DNA of 64,000 nucleotides from positions 124,001-188,000 of the forward strand of contig JAFXTE010000011.1 in the NCBI GenBank assembly GCA_017525245.1. The letters are read 5' to 3'. Position 1 is the stretch's first letter; each line of letters opens with the position of its first letter. Of this stretch, positions 29,546 to 37,121 are shown in pieces. The position numbers and the translations under genes were made by a program. The DNA comes from Bacteroidales bacterium. Its GTDB lineage: Bacteria; Bacteroidota; Bacteroidia; Bacteroidales; WCHB1-69. The notes under the pieces were generated by a model. That model was not told the origin of the DNA. It saw nothing but the letters and a program-made list of their open reading frames with translations, and searched no databases.

Positions 29546-29553
29546 TATTTTTG
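29546..29553 (+). promoter_or_regulatory. -7 promoter box of tRNA-Arg
   Basis: TATTTTTG followed by CACG, 18 nt upstream of the tRNA-Arg 5' end; identical context to the guaB promoter. Confidence 0.65.
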
Positions 29554-29571
29554 CACGCTTTTTTGAAGCAC

Positions 29572-29645
29572 GGCCCCTTAGCTCAACTGAATAGAGCATT
29601 TGACTACGGATCAAAAGGTTGCAGGTTTGAATCCTGCAGGGGTCA
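29572..29645 (+). tRNA. tRNA-Arg (anticodon ACG)
   Basis: A 74-nt cloverleaf: acceptor GGCCCCT/AGGGGTC (one G-T), anticodon arm TTTGA-CTACGGA-TCAAA giving ACG, T-arm GCAGG-TTTGAAT-CCTGC, discriminator A. ACG is the anticodon normally edited to ICG. CCA is not encoded. A terminator follows. Confidence 0.93.
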
Positions 29646-29653
29646 CAAAAATA

Positions 29654-29685
29654 AAACGCTCAATTTTGCAAGTTGAGCGTTTTTT
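29654..29685 (+). terminator. Rho-independent terminator after tRNA-Arg
   Basis: Stem AACGCTCAA/TTGAGCGTT of 9 bp with a 9-nt loop and a T run, ending just before the deiminase gene at 29701. Confidence 0.85.
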
Positions 29686-29700
29686 AGTTTAAAATCAAAT

Positions 29701-31398
29701 ATGAAAAGAAACATTCTTACTTTTTGGATTACAGTTCTTTTTGGATTTCTTTTTGCTCAAAACGAGCAAATTCATTACGATATTCATCCGAAATTCCCGC
29801 ATCATGCCACTGCGGAAGAAAAAATGATGATACCGTATCTGTCGCAGCAGGCACATCTGCGCGACGCGGTTTATCCCACCGCTACGGTTTCCGCAATAGC
29901 TGAATTCCAGCCCATGGGCGGCGTTATGATCGCCTACCCGCTTGGTATTCCTGTCGAACTGGTGCGTGAATTGTCACAAATCACTCAGGTGAAAGTGCTT
30001 GTGGACACCCCTTCCGACAGTATGCAGGCCAGTAATTACTTCAACAATAATCAAGTAAACATGGCAAATGTGCATTTTTGGCTTATCCCGCACGACTCCT
30101 ACTGGACCCGCGACTACGGCCCGTGGTTTGTCGTTGACGGACAAGATTCCATAAGGGTGATTGATTTCGTCTATAACCGTCCGCAACGTCCGAACGATGA
30201 CGCGGCTTTGGAATCTGTGGTTGACTTTATGGGTGTTAGGCGTTACGAGATGCCGTTGGTGCATACGGGCGGTAACTATATGGTTGACGGCTATGGCACG
30301 GCGGCCTCCACTATGTTAGTGTTGCAGGAAAATCCTGCCGAAACGGAGTCCTCCATTTTGTCCATGACCCAAAACTATCTCGGCATTGACAACTACATGA
30401 TTCTTCCCGATCCACTTGGCGAATACATCGCCCACATCGACTGCTGGGGCAAGTTTCTCGATGTCGATAAGGTTCTGATTGGGCAGGTACCGACCAACGA
30501 CCCGCGTTACAGCAACTATGAAGAAGTGGCCCAGACGTTTGCGGACGCTGTCACACCGTGGGGCAACCACTATCAGGTTTACCGTGTCTATGCCAACCCG
30601 AACGCCCATAACGCCACCCCTTACACCAATTCCTTGATTCTTAATGACCATGTTTTTGTGCCCGTGACCGGCAACTCACACGACAATGAGGCCATTGCTG
30701 CCTATCAGCAGGCGATGCCCGGCTACACTATCGTGCCCATTATGCAGAGTGATTACACCCCTTGGCTGAGCACTGATGCCTTGCACTGCCGCACCCACGA
30801 ATTGGCCGATCTCGGGATGCTGTACCTGAAACATTTTCCATTGTTAGGCGAGGTTTCCCTCAGCGATCCGCTCAACATTTCCGTTACAGTCAAGGCCTTG
30901 AGCGGCGCAAATCTGATAACAGACTCGTTGTTAGTATATTTTCGTATCAATCACGGCGATTGGAATTGGTATCCGCTGCAAAATATTTCGGATGATGAGT
31001 ACGCGTTTACCTTTACTGCCATAAACTACCTCTATCAACCAGGAGACACAGTGGAGTACTACCTGTATGCCAAGGACGAGTCTGGACGGACAGAAAAGTA
31101 TCCTTACATAGGTGCAGCTGATCCGTTTATGTTCCATTTTGGTGGGGTCGGCATTGAGGACAGGAAACCGTTGCAGGTGCGTGTATGGCCCAATCCGGCC
31201 AGTGATTTTGTAATCGTGCAAGGCGAGAATATAGAGAATATTGTGATTTATAATACTTTCGGCCAGCTAATTGACTATGTTTCTGTTTCTGGAGAAAACA
31301 ACGTGAAAATTTCCTGTGGTCAATGGGCTAAGGGGGTTTATATTCTAAATATTCAAGATAACCAAGGACGTATGGCGGTGCGGAAGATTTGTCGATAG
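29701..31398 (+). CDS. Secreted peptidylarginine-deiminase-like enzyme (PPAD type) with T9SS sorting domain
   Basis: A 565-residue exported guanidino-group-modifying enzyme. After a signal peptide ending near residue 20, the deiminase domain carries residues that line up with the Porphyromonas gingivalis PPAD active site in order and spacing: Asp138 (WTRDYGPW), His245 and Asp247 (YIAHIDCWG), Asn310 (YTNSLIL) and catalytic Cys363 (DALHCRTHE); the PPAD numbers are 130, 236, 238, 297 and 351. An Ig-like domain follows (about 390-485), then a type A T9SS sorting domain (VWPNPASDF to the basic end KICR). PPAD converts C-terminal peptidyl-arginine to citrulline. Agmatine deiminases share the fold but are cytosolic and lack the export and sorting parts, so a peptidyl substrate is more likely. 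Confidence 0.85.
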   Translation: MKRNILTFWITVLFGFLFAQNEQIHYDIHPKFPHHATAEEKMMIPYLSQQAHLRDAVYPTATVSAIAEFQPMGGVMIAYPLGIPVELVRELSQITQVKVLVDTPSDSMQASNYFNNNQVNMANVHFWLIPHDSYWTRDYGPWFVVDGQDSIRVIDFVYNRPQRPNDDAALESVVDFMGVRRYEMPLVHTGGNYMVDGYGTAASTMLVLQENPAETESSILSMTQNYLGIDNYMILPDPLGEYIAHIDCWGKFLDVDKVLIGQVPTNDPRYSNYEEVAQTFADAVTPWGNHYQVYRVYANPNAHNATPYTNSLILNDHVFVPVTGNSHDNEAIAAYQQAMPGYTIVPIMQSDYTPWLSTDALHCRTHELADLGMLYLKHFPLLGEVSLSDPLNISVTVKALSGANLITDSLLVYFRINHGDWNWYPLQNISDDEYAFTFTAINYLYQPGDTVEYYLYAKDESGRTEKYPYIGAADPFMFHFGGVGIEDRKPLQVRVWPNPASDFVIVQGENIENIVIYNTFGQLIDYVSVSGENNVKISCGQWAKGVYILNIQDNQGRMAVRKICR

Positions 31399-31452
31399 AG
31401 CGTTCGTTTTCAATTATTTTTTTTCATAAGGTTATTGTTGGCAAATATTTAT

Positions 31453-31460
31453 TACTTTTG
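31453..31460 (+). promoter_or_regulatory. -7 promoter box of the gene at 31486
   Basis: TACTTTTG followed by C, 26 nt before the ATG at 31486. Confidence 0.6.
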
Positions 31461-31485
31461 CCACATCATTTAAAATCTATTGCTT

Positions 31486-33240
31486 ATGAAAAAAAGTTTA
31501 CTTTTCTTTTTGTTGATGTTTGCCGCAACTTCTTTTATGTTTGCGCAAACCGTTGTCTTCAGCGACAACTTTGATTCCTACACGGCTGGCAGCCATCTGG
31601 CGCAGTCGAATTCGGCTTGGACTACTTGGAGCAGTGCACCCGGCACAGCCGAGGACGGTGTGATCTCATCTGCACAGGCCGCTTCCGCCCCCAACTCGCT
31701 GTACATTTCCGGAAGCAATGACCAGCTCTATCCTTTCGGCAACTACACCACGGGACATTATACCCTTACCTTCAACTATTACATACCTTCTTCCGGCAAT
31801 GGCGGATATTTCAACATCCAGCATGTCCTAAAAAGCCAATGGGCCTTGGAATGTTATTTCCATAGTGCCGGTGGCGGTTATCTTAGCGTGGGAGGTTCCG
31901 AATACAATTTCGCATGCCCTACCAATGCTTGGTTCTCCATTGAGTTTGACGTGGACATGGACAACGACCAAGCCTCACTCACCGTGAATGACGTACTTGT
32001 TCACACTTGGCCTTTCCATTACCAGCAAGCCAACACTAACGGTACTAACCAACTGGCAGGTATCAACTTCTATGCCGGTTCCCCTGTTAGCAGCACTACT
32101 TCTGGTACTTACTATGTTGATGATTTCGTGGTGACGGAAGTTTCTGCTGCACAAGTTGGTCAATTCACCGTTGATGCTGAGAATCTTACATTCTCGTTAA
32201 ATCCGAATTTAACTGCCAACCAGTCTTTCACAATGAGCAATCCTGGCACCGGTAGCACAGACTACTATGTTGTTGCCACTTACGACATCCCGAACCCGAA
32301 TCCGGCTTCCACTGGCGTGGTGGACCAACACTACTATCAGGACGAACCCTACACATTCGTCGGTTGGAATGGTGGGGCAACTGATGTTGACCTTGCTATC
32401 GGCTACCCTTCTGCTGCTCTTCAGCAGCATATAGGTAAAACGCTCAACGAAATATACTTCTTTATGGGTCAGGCACTCCCCACCGCTAAGGTTCGCATCT
32501 ATGGTATGAACAACTCTCTCCTGCATCCAGGCCCCGGTGCTGTTATCTACGAACAAACTTTCACTCCCGACTCTGGTTGGAATCACATCCAGCTCACCAC
32601 TCCATTCCTGATTGACGGAAGCGATCTCTGGTTCGGGGTTTGGTTCACACAACCTGAAGGTGCGTATCTTGCCCCTTTGGATGGTGTTCCTGCCAACGAC
32701 TACAGTTGCTGGTATAAGATAAACACAACTTGGTATAATCGTTTCACGAGTGGCAGCTACGACTACAACTTGTGTCTTGGTGGTAAAATCGATGGAACGC
32801 CTATCACTCCGTGGATGACGGTAGCCCCTGCTAATGGCAGTATCAACGCTGGTGCGAATGTGACAGAAACTGTCACCGTTAACACAAATGGAATGGCTGT
32901 TGGCGAAACCAAGACCGCAAAATTGCACTGCTTCTCCTCCGATATCGAAAACAGTGAAGTGTTAGTGCCTGTAACACTGTCCACTACCGATGTTTCTGTC
33001 AACGAGCACAACCAGATTGAGGTGAAGATTTACCCGAACCCAGCAACCAATTTTGTTCAGGTTTCTTCCGACGAAATTCAACGCGTGGAGGTCTATAACA
33101 TGATGGGACAGATTGTATTCGAGCAGAACTACAACGACTCTCAAGTCACCATTCCCACCACTGGTATGGCACCCGGCACTTACGCTGTGAAAGTGACAGC
33201 AACCAACGGGACGACAACAAAACAGGTGATTGTGCGATAA
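31486..33240 (+). CDS. Secreted T9SS cargo protein with jelly-roll domain, function unknown
   Basis: A 584-residue protein. The ATG at 31486 is preferred to an in-frame TTG at 31480; it begins the signal peptide MKKSLLFFLLMFAATSFMFAQ. A lectin/LamG-like jelly-roll domain follows (FDSYTAGSHLAQSNSAWTTW to YYVDDFVV, about 22-220). Then comes a beta-rich region (about 225-500) without recognised motifs, and finally a type A T9SS sorting domain (IYPNPATNFVQV ... VKVTATNGTTTKQVIVR). Probably a cell-surface or secreted adhesin-like or carbohydrate-binding protein; no catalytic residues are recognised. A terminator follows. Confidence 0.8.
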   Translation: MKKSLLFFLLMFAATSFMFAQTVVFSDNFDSYTAGSHLAQSNSAWTTWSSAPGTAEDGVISSAQAASAPNSLYISGSNDQLYPFGNYTTGHYTLTFNYYIPSSGNGGYFNIQHVLKSQWALECYFHSAGGGYLSVGGSEYNFACPTNAWFSIEFDVDMDNDQASLTVNDVLVHTWPFHYQQANTNGTNQLAGINFYAGSPVSSTTSGTYYVDDFVVTEVSAAQVGQFTVDAENLTFSLNPNLTANQSFTMSNPGTGSTDYYVVATYDIPNPNPASTGVVDQHYYQDEPYTFVGWNGGATDVDLAIGYPSAALQQHIGKTLNEIYFFMGQALPTAKVRIYGMNNSLLHPGPGAVIYEQTFTPDSGWNHIQLTTPFLIDGSDLWFGVWFTQPEGAYLAPLDGVPANDYSCWYKINTTWYNRFTSGSYDYNLCLGGKIDGTPITPWMTVAPANGSINAGANVTETVTVNTNGMAVGETKTAKLHCFSSDIENSEVLVPVTLSTTDVSVNEHNQIEVKIYPNPATNFVQVSSDEIQRVEVYNMMGQIVFEQNYNDSQVTIPTTGMAPGTYAVKVTATNGTTTKQVIVR

Positions 33241-33265
33241 TCGTTTAACCAAAACGAATGATTTT

Positions 33266-33297
33266 ACGCCGCATTCGCAAGATTGCGGCGTTTTTTT
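33266..33297 (+). terminator. Rho-independent terminator after the T9SS cargo gene
   Basis: Stem CGCCGCA/TGCGGCG with a 10-nt loop and seven T residues. Confidence 0.85.
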
Positions 33298-33322
33298 ATG
33301 CCTTCAATATTTGTATTTTATG

Positions 33323-33330
33323 TACCTTTG
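33323..33330 (+). promoter_or_regulatory. -7 promoter box of the 89-residue gene
   Basis: TACCTTTG followed by C, 21 nt before the ATG at 33351. Confidence 0.6.
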
Positions 33331-33350
33331 CGGCCTGAAAAATAAAGATT

Positions 33351-33620
33351 ATGAACGAAAAGAAAATTGAGACCGCTGCCGCCCTCGGCAACGCATTAGT
33401 AGATAAAGTGGACCATTTTCTGCACCATTTCACCAGCTATGCCACGGATCTGGAAGTGGGCATCCACCCTGAAACCTTCGACATCATCCTCGACAGTCCT
33501 AACAAGATTCCCGAAGACTACCGCCGCCACAACATCGCGGATTTCATCCTCACCAATGACAAAGGTCTGTACGAACCCGATGAGAAGGTGATTTTCCAGG
33601 TGGCGGAACATTATTTCTAA
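33351..33620 (+). CDS. Hypothetical small protein, 89 residues
   Basis: Not recognised. The protein is soluble, acidic and His-rich in its first half (VDHFLHHFTSYATDLEVGIHPETFDIILDSPNK), with no signal peptide or membrane segment. A canonical TAnnTTTG promoter 21 nt upstream and a terminator before that make it a stand-alone transcription unit, which argues that it is a real gene rather than a chance frame. The minus-strand frame across it has no promoter and is rejected. Confidence 0.7.
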   Translation: MNEKKIETAAALGNALVDKVDHFLHHFTSYATDLEVGIHPETFDIILDSPNKIPEDYRRHNIADFILTNDKGLYEPDEKVIFQVAEHYF

Positions 33621-33729
33621 CGACGACACGATGAGGCGATGCAAAACGATGAATGGCGATGAATTGTAGGGGTGTATCGCATACACCCGATGTATCGCAT
33701 CATGCCCCCCGACGTATCGCAAACGTTCG
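33621..33729. repeat. Cluster of degenerate repeats: 10-nt CGATGAATGG units and REP-like cores
   Basis: Directly after the 89-residue gene, three loose 10-nt units beginning CGATG (33637-33666) are followed by a REP-like hairpin GGGTGTAT-CGC-ATACACCC (33670-33688) and two decayed copies of its TATCGCA core near 33692 and 33714. Confidence 0.65.
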
Positions 33730-33753
33730 TTGGACAATAACAAACAACATATT

Positions 33754-34782
33754 ATGGCGAAAGGAAAAAGTTCAGAAAACACAGTCAAATATAGTGACCT
33801 CGTAGCGCAAATCAAGAACAAACAGTTTGCGCCTGTCTATCTGTTGCACGGGGAGGAACCGTTTTTCATTGATCGGCTCTGCAAGATGTTCGAAGAAGGC
33901 ATCCTGGAGCCCGAGGAGCGCGACTTCAACCAGGTGGTGCTGTACGGAAAGGACACGGAAGTGGATATGGTGCTGGCCAACGCCAAGCAATTTCCTTTCG
34001 GCAGCCCCTATCGCGTTGTGATTCTGAAAGAGGCCAAAGAGCTGAAAAAGATAGAGTTGCTGGATTCATACGTGGAAAATCCAAGTCCACAGACCATTTT
34101 GATTGTTTGCTACAAATATGGCAAAATGAAAGCCGCCCAGACCAAAGCATACGCTAAAAACGGGGTTGTTTTTGTGTCAGAAGGGGTTAAGGATTGGAAC
34201 CTCGCCGCCTGGATTCAGGATCTCGCGAGCCAGACGTTCAACTACAAGATGAACCCGCAGACCGCAGCTGTTCTAAGCGAACATATCGGGAACGACCTAT
34301 CTCGCATCTTCACCGAGTTCCAAAAACTGCAAGTCGCTCTGCCTGCAGGAAGTGAAATCACGCCAGATATTGTTGAAAAATACATTGGCATCAGCAAGGA
34401 ATACAACATTTTCGAATTGCAGGACGCTTTGGGATCCCGGAATCTGTCGAAAGTCTATAACATCATGCTCAACTTCACGATGCATCTGAAGGACAATCCG
34501 AACATCCGCACCATCTCCATGCTGTATTCCTATTATCACAAGATGATCCGCTACCATCTTCTTCCCGACAAAAGCAACGATGCGCTGAAAACCGTTTTCG
34601 GCAACCTGTCGCCGAACTTTATCGCCCGGAACGTCGGAATCGCCAATAACCACACCCTGCCGCAATTAACCCGAATCATCTCCATATTAAGGGAATACGA
34701 TGTGAAATCCAAAGGTGTGGATGCCAACAACGATGAAGAAGAGCTGTTGAAAGAGATGATTTACAAGATTACCCATGTATAA
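33754..34782 (+). CDS. holA: DNA polymerase III delta subunit
   Basis: HolA is the clamp-loader wrench that opens the sliding clamp. The 342-residue protein starts at the ATG at 33754; a TTG at 33730 in frame would only add eight residues. Typical segments are APVYLLHGEEPFFIDRL near residue 25, FPFGSPYRVVILKEAKEL, ILIVCYKYGKM, and the C-terminal collar region YSYYHKMIRYHLLPDKSND. Its last codons overlap the possible ATG at 34775 of the downstream endonuclease gene. Confidence 0.9.
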   Translation: MAKGKSSENTVKYSDLVAQIKNKQFAPVYLLHGEEPFFIDRLCKMFEEGILEPEERDFNQVVLYGKDTEVDMVLANAKQFPFGSPYRVVILKEAKELKKIELLDSYVENPSPQTILIVCYKYGKMKAAQTKAYAKNGVVFVSEGVKDWNLAAWIQDLASQTFNYKMNPQTAAVLSEHIGNDLSRIFTEFQKLQVALPAGSEITPDIVEKYIGISKEYNIFELQDALGSRNLSKVYNIMLNFTMHLKDNPNIRTISMLYSYYHKMIRYHLLPDKSNDALKTVFGNLSPNFIARNVGIANNHTLPQLTRIISILREYDVKSKGVDANNDEEELLKEMIYKITHV

Positions 34783-34783
34783 G

Positions 34784-35902
34784 ATGAAAAATATTCGTAA
34801 ATCCTTTGTGGAAACGTTTCATGAAACGTCTCTACTGTGTGTGCTGTGCATCATAATGGGTGTTTTTTCTCTTAATGCCCAACCACCCGCTGGTTATTAT
34901 GCCTCTGCCGAGAACAAAAGCGGCAACGAACTGCGTACGGCTATGCACAACATTATTAAAAATCATACATCTTTGTCATACAATGAGTTGTGGCAGGCGT
35001 TCTATACTACTGATGTACGTCCCGACAACGGCAAAGTGTGGGATATGTACTCTGACCGTCCCGGCGGAACCCCCGCCTACTACTTCACCTTCGGCAGCGA
35101 CCAATGCGGCAACTACTCTGGCGAGGGCGACTGCTACAACCGCGAGCACTCCGTTCCGAAAAGCTGGTTCGGCGGCAGTGTCGCACCCATGTACACCGAC
35201 CTCTTCCACCTCGTTCCCACCGACGGCTTCGTCAACTCCAAACGAAGCAACCTACCGCTCGGCAAGGTAATCAATGCAACTTGGACCAGCACCAACGGCA
35301 GCAAAGTGGGTACGTCTAACATTTCCGGTTACTCAGGGTCGGTGTTCGAGCCCATCGATGGTTTCAAAGGCGACTTTGCCCGCATTTACTTCTACATGGC
35401 TGTTTGCTACATGGACAAAAACCTCAGTGTGGAAACGCAATCCAACTTTTCCGGAGGCGACCTTAAACCTTGGGCGAAAGAATTACTGCTCCAATGGGCT
35501 GCCATGGATCCTGTCAGTCAGAAAGAAATCGACCGCAACAATGCCGTTTATCAACGTCAGCACAACCGAAACCCGTTCATTGACCATCCTGAATTGGCGG
35601 AAAAAATCTTCGGTAACGACTCAAGCCCATTCACTAACGATATTTCAAGCTATTCCAACAAACATGGCTGGAACGTATATCCGAACCCTGTCACTTCCAC
35701 AATTAACATCAAATCTATTGATAATCAAATTAATAAATTAACAATTGAGCTTCAAGATATTGCTGGAAGAACACTATTCGCCCAACAATTTGACAATATC
35801 GATAACATTCAGATAGATTTATCCAAATTTCCTATCGGACCTTATCTGATAAAATTGTCCTCCGATCACGGCATTCAAATTCATAAAATCGTAAAACAAT
35901 GA
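34784..35902 (+). CDS. Secreted endonuclease I with T9SS sorting domain
   Basis: An exported, sugar-nonspecific-type nuclease of the EndA/NucM family. I place the start at ATG 34784 (372 residues), one base after the holA stop; an ATG at 34775 adds only MYK and is possible. The catalytic domain (about residues 35-275) has NREHSVPKSWFGG and HNRNPFIDHPE and closely matches the C-terminal domain of the protein at 13912-16938. A type A T9SS domain follows (VYPNPVTSTINI to HKIVKQ). The signal-peptide n-region FVETFHETSLL is encoded by a near-complete GTAG palindrome (34808-34835). The stop overlaps the queD start (ATGA). Confidence 0.88.
   Translation: MKNIRKSFVETFHETSLLCVLCIIMGVFSLNAQPPAGYYASAENKSGNELRTAMHNIIKNHTSLSYNELWQAFYTTDVRPDNGKVWDMYSDRPGGTPAYYFTFGSDQCGNYSGEGDCYNREHSVPKSWFGGSVAPMYTDLFHLVPTDGFVNSKRSNLPLGKVINATWTSTNGSKVGTSNISGYSGSVFEPIDGFKGDFARIYFYMAVCYMDKNLSVETQSNFSGGDLKPWAKELLLQWAAMDPVSQKEIDRNNAVYQRQHNRNPFIDHPELAEKIFGNDSSPFTNDISSYSNKHGWNVYPNPVTSTINIKSIDNQINKLTIELQDIAGRTLFAQQFDNIDNIQIDLSKFPIGPYLIKLSSDHGIQIHKIVKQ
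34808..34835. repeat. GTAG palindrome copy inside a signal-peptide coding region
   Basis: Core ACGTTTCATGAAACGT and right arm CGTCTCTAC are identical to the copies at 17495 and 43712; the left arm reads GTGGAAACG, two changes from GTAGAGACG. It lies within the endonuclease reading frame. Confidence 0.8.
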
Positions 35903-36336
35903 GTACCATCAAGATAACCAAACAATTCTCCTTTGAAATGGCGCACGCGCTACGCAACTACGACGGGCTGTGCCGTAACATCCATGGCCATTCCTACAAG
36001 ATGGACATCACCCTCGCCGGTCAACCGCTGCAGGATGAATCTTCACCAAAAAACGGGATGGTGATGGATTTTGGAGACCTGAAAAGACTTGTTAACGAAG
36101 AAGTTATATCCTTATTGGATCACGCTTTGGTGCTGAATGCCAAAACCGATGCACAGCTTGTCGAAGTGTTGAAACAAAATTACGAGAAAATTGTCATCGT
36201 GAGTTTCCAACCGACCACCGAAAACCTTCTGAACTTTATTGCCGATAAAATCAAAGCGAGACTTCCTGAAAGAGTGTCGCTTACCTGCGTGCGCTTGCGG
36301 GAAACCGACACGTCGTATGCGGAATGGATTCCGTAG
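35899..36336 (+). CDS. queD: 6-carboxy-5,6,7,8-tetrahydropterin synthase (QueD/PTPS family)
   Basis: A 145-residue zinc enzyme of the 6-pyruvoyltetrahydropterin synthase fold; QueD makes carboxytetrahydropterin for queuosine synthesis. The catalytic Cys and zinc His residues are seen in CRNIHGHSYKM (about residues 27-37) with an upstream zinc His in FEMAHAL, and the substrate Glu in RETDTSYAEW. queA, another queuosine gene, is in this window at 51926. Its start overlaps the endonuclease stop, and its own stop TAG comes from the GTAG of a palindromic repeat. Confidence 0.9.
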   Translation: MSTIKITKQFSFEMAHALRNYDGLCRNIHGHSYKMDITLAGQPLQDESSPKNGMVMDFGDLKRLVNEEVISLLDHALVLNAKTDAQLVEVLKQNYEKIVIVSFQPTTENLLNFIADKIKARLPERVSLTCVRLRETDTSYAEWIP

Positions 36337-36359
36337 GGACGTATCGCATACGTCCACAT
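36333..36359. repeat. GTAG palindrome (REP-like), TATCGCATA core, copy 5
   Basis: GTAG followed by the hairpin GGACGTAT-CGC-ATACGTCC (36337-36355). The queD stop codon is the TAG of the leading GTAG. A 27-nt identical copy lies in opposite orientation at 50826-50852. Confidence 0.85.
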
Positions 36360-36377
36360 GTATTACATACCTCCGCT

Positions 36378-37061
36378 TTATTGGAGAATATCAACCGGAG
36401 TGACCATACCTTGGAGGGTGCCGTCGGAGCGGCCATTATCCGTGATGAACAACATGTCCAGACGAACACGCCGCGATTTGGAACGCTGGAATTTGAGGCT
36501 GACATCTTCCACCGTTGTATTTGAATCAATGAAACCGTAATGCGCCACTGATTCGTCCGCTAAGCGGATGAAATCCGTTATATCTCTGAATTTCAAGGTT
36601 TCCGAAAGAAGAGCAGAACCGTTTTCTGCCACAATCCTCATAAGGGTTTTGGTACTGAACACCCCGACAATCCGATGGTTTTCTACAATCGGGATGTAGG
36701 AGTAGTCGTTGCGCTGCATCACCTTGACTGCGGCGAGAACAGAATCCTCCGGCGAGGGGGCGTAAACCTGTCCCGCACGAATGGCCACGCGCATCAATGT
36801 CACCGGATTGAGCGAATAATAGAGGTTGTTGACCTGCCGTACTGCTTGGTCGGTGACAATAACCATGTCATTGCCCGCCTTCGACCAGTCGTAGTGCGAG
36901 AGTAGATTGCGCAACATGCGGCAGAAGGCCAAATTGCTGCGAAGACTTTTGTATTGCGGCATCTGCTCCAGCTCCTTCATCTCCGTGACATTCAGGTTGT
37001 TGAGCGCCCATTCTTCAATCTCACGGTATCTTTCCAAAAATTGTCCGGCCTTGTTTTCCAT
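36378..37061 (-). CDS. CBS-domain protein
   Basis: A 227-residue cytoplasmic protein. Its N-terminal third (ENKAGQFLERYREIEEWALNNLN) is helical and unassigned. The rest holds a CBS domain pair: QVYAPSPEDSVLAAVKVMQRNDYSYIPIVENHRIVGVFSTKTLMRIV and a second, less regular one ending LFITDNGRSDGTLQGMVTPVDIL. CBS pairs bind adenosyl ligands and regulate partner proteins; no partner is adjacent. A TAnnTTTG promoter lies 20 nt upstream of the start. Confidence 0.8.
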   Translation of the reverse strand: MENKAGQFLERYREIEEWALNNLNVTEMKELEQMPQYKSLRSNLAFCRMLRNLLSHYDWSKAGNDMVIVTDQAVRQVNNLYYSLNPVTLMRVAIRAGQVYAPSPEDSVLAAVKVMQRNDYSYIPIVENHRIVGVFSTKTLMRIVAENGSALLSETLKFRDITDFIRLADESVAHYGFIDSNTTVEDVSLKFQRSKSRRVRLDMLFITDNGRSDGTLQGMVTPVDILQ

Positions 37062-37081
37062 TTTCCTTACATTATGTGCGG

Positions 37082-37089
37082 CAAAAGTA
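37082..37089 (-). promoter_or_regulatory. -7 promoter box of the CBS gene
   Basis: TACTTTTG on the minus strand, 20 nt upstream of the start at 37061. It lies right beside a heptamer array. Confidence 0.6.
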
Positions 37090-37097
37090 CAAAAAAA

Positions 37098-37118
37098 GGT
37101 TCAAGGTTCAAAGTTCAA
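37098..37118. repeat. Heptanucleotide array, GGTTCAA type, at the PHP gene 3' end
   Basis: Three 7-nt units (GGTTCAA twice, AGTTCAA). Read on the minus strand they follow GTATTAG, a unit of the other family, which contains the PHP gene stop at 37122-37124. Confidence 0.75.
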
Positions 37119-37121
37119 CAG

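Noticed and set aside
33396-33821. 141-codon minus-strand frame
   Set aside because: It overlaps both the promoter-driven 89-residue gene and the start of holA and includes repeat sequence; no family resemblance.
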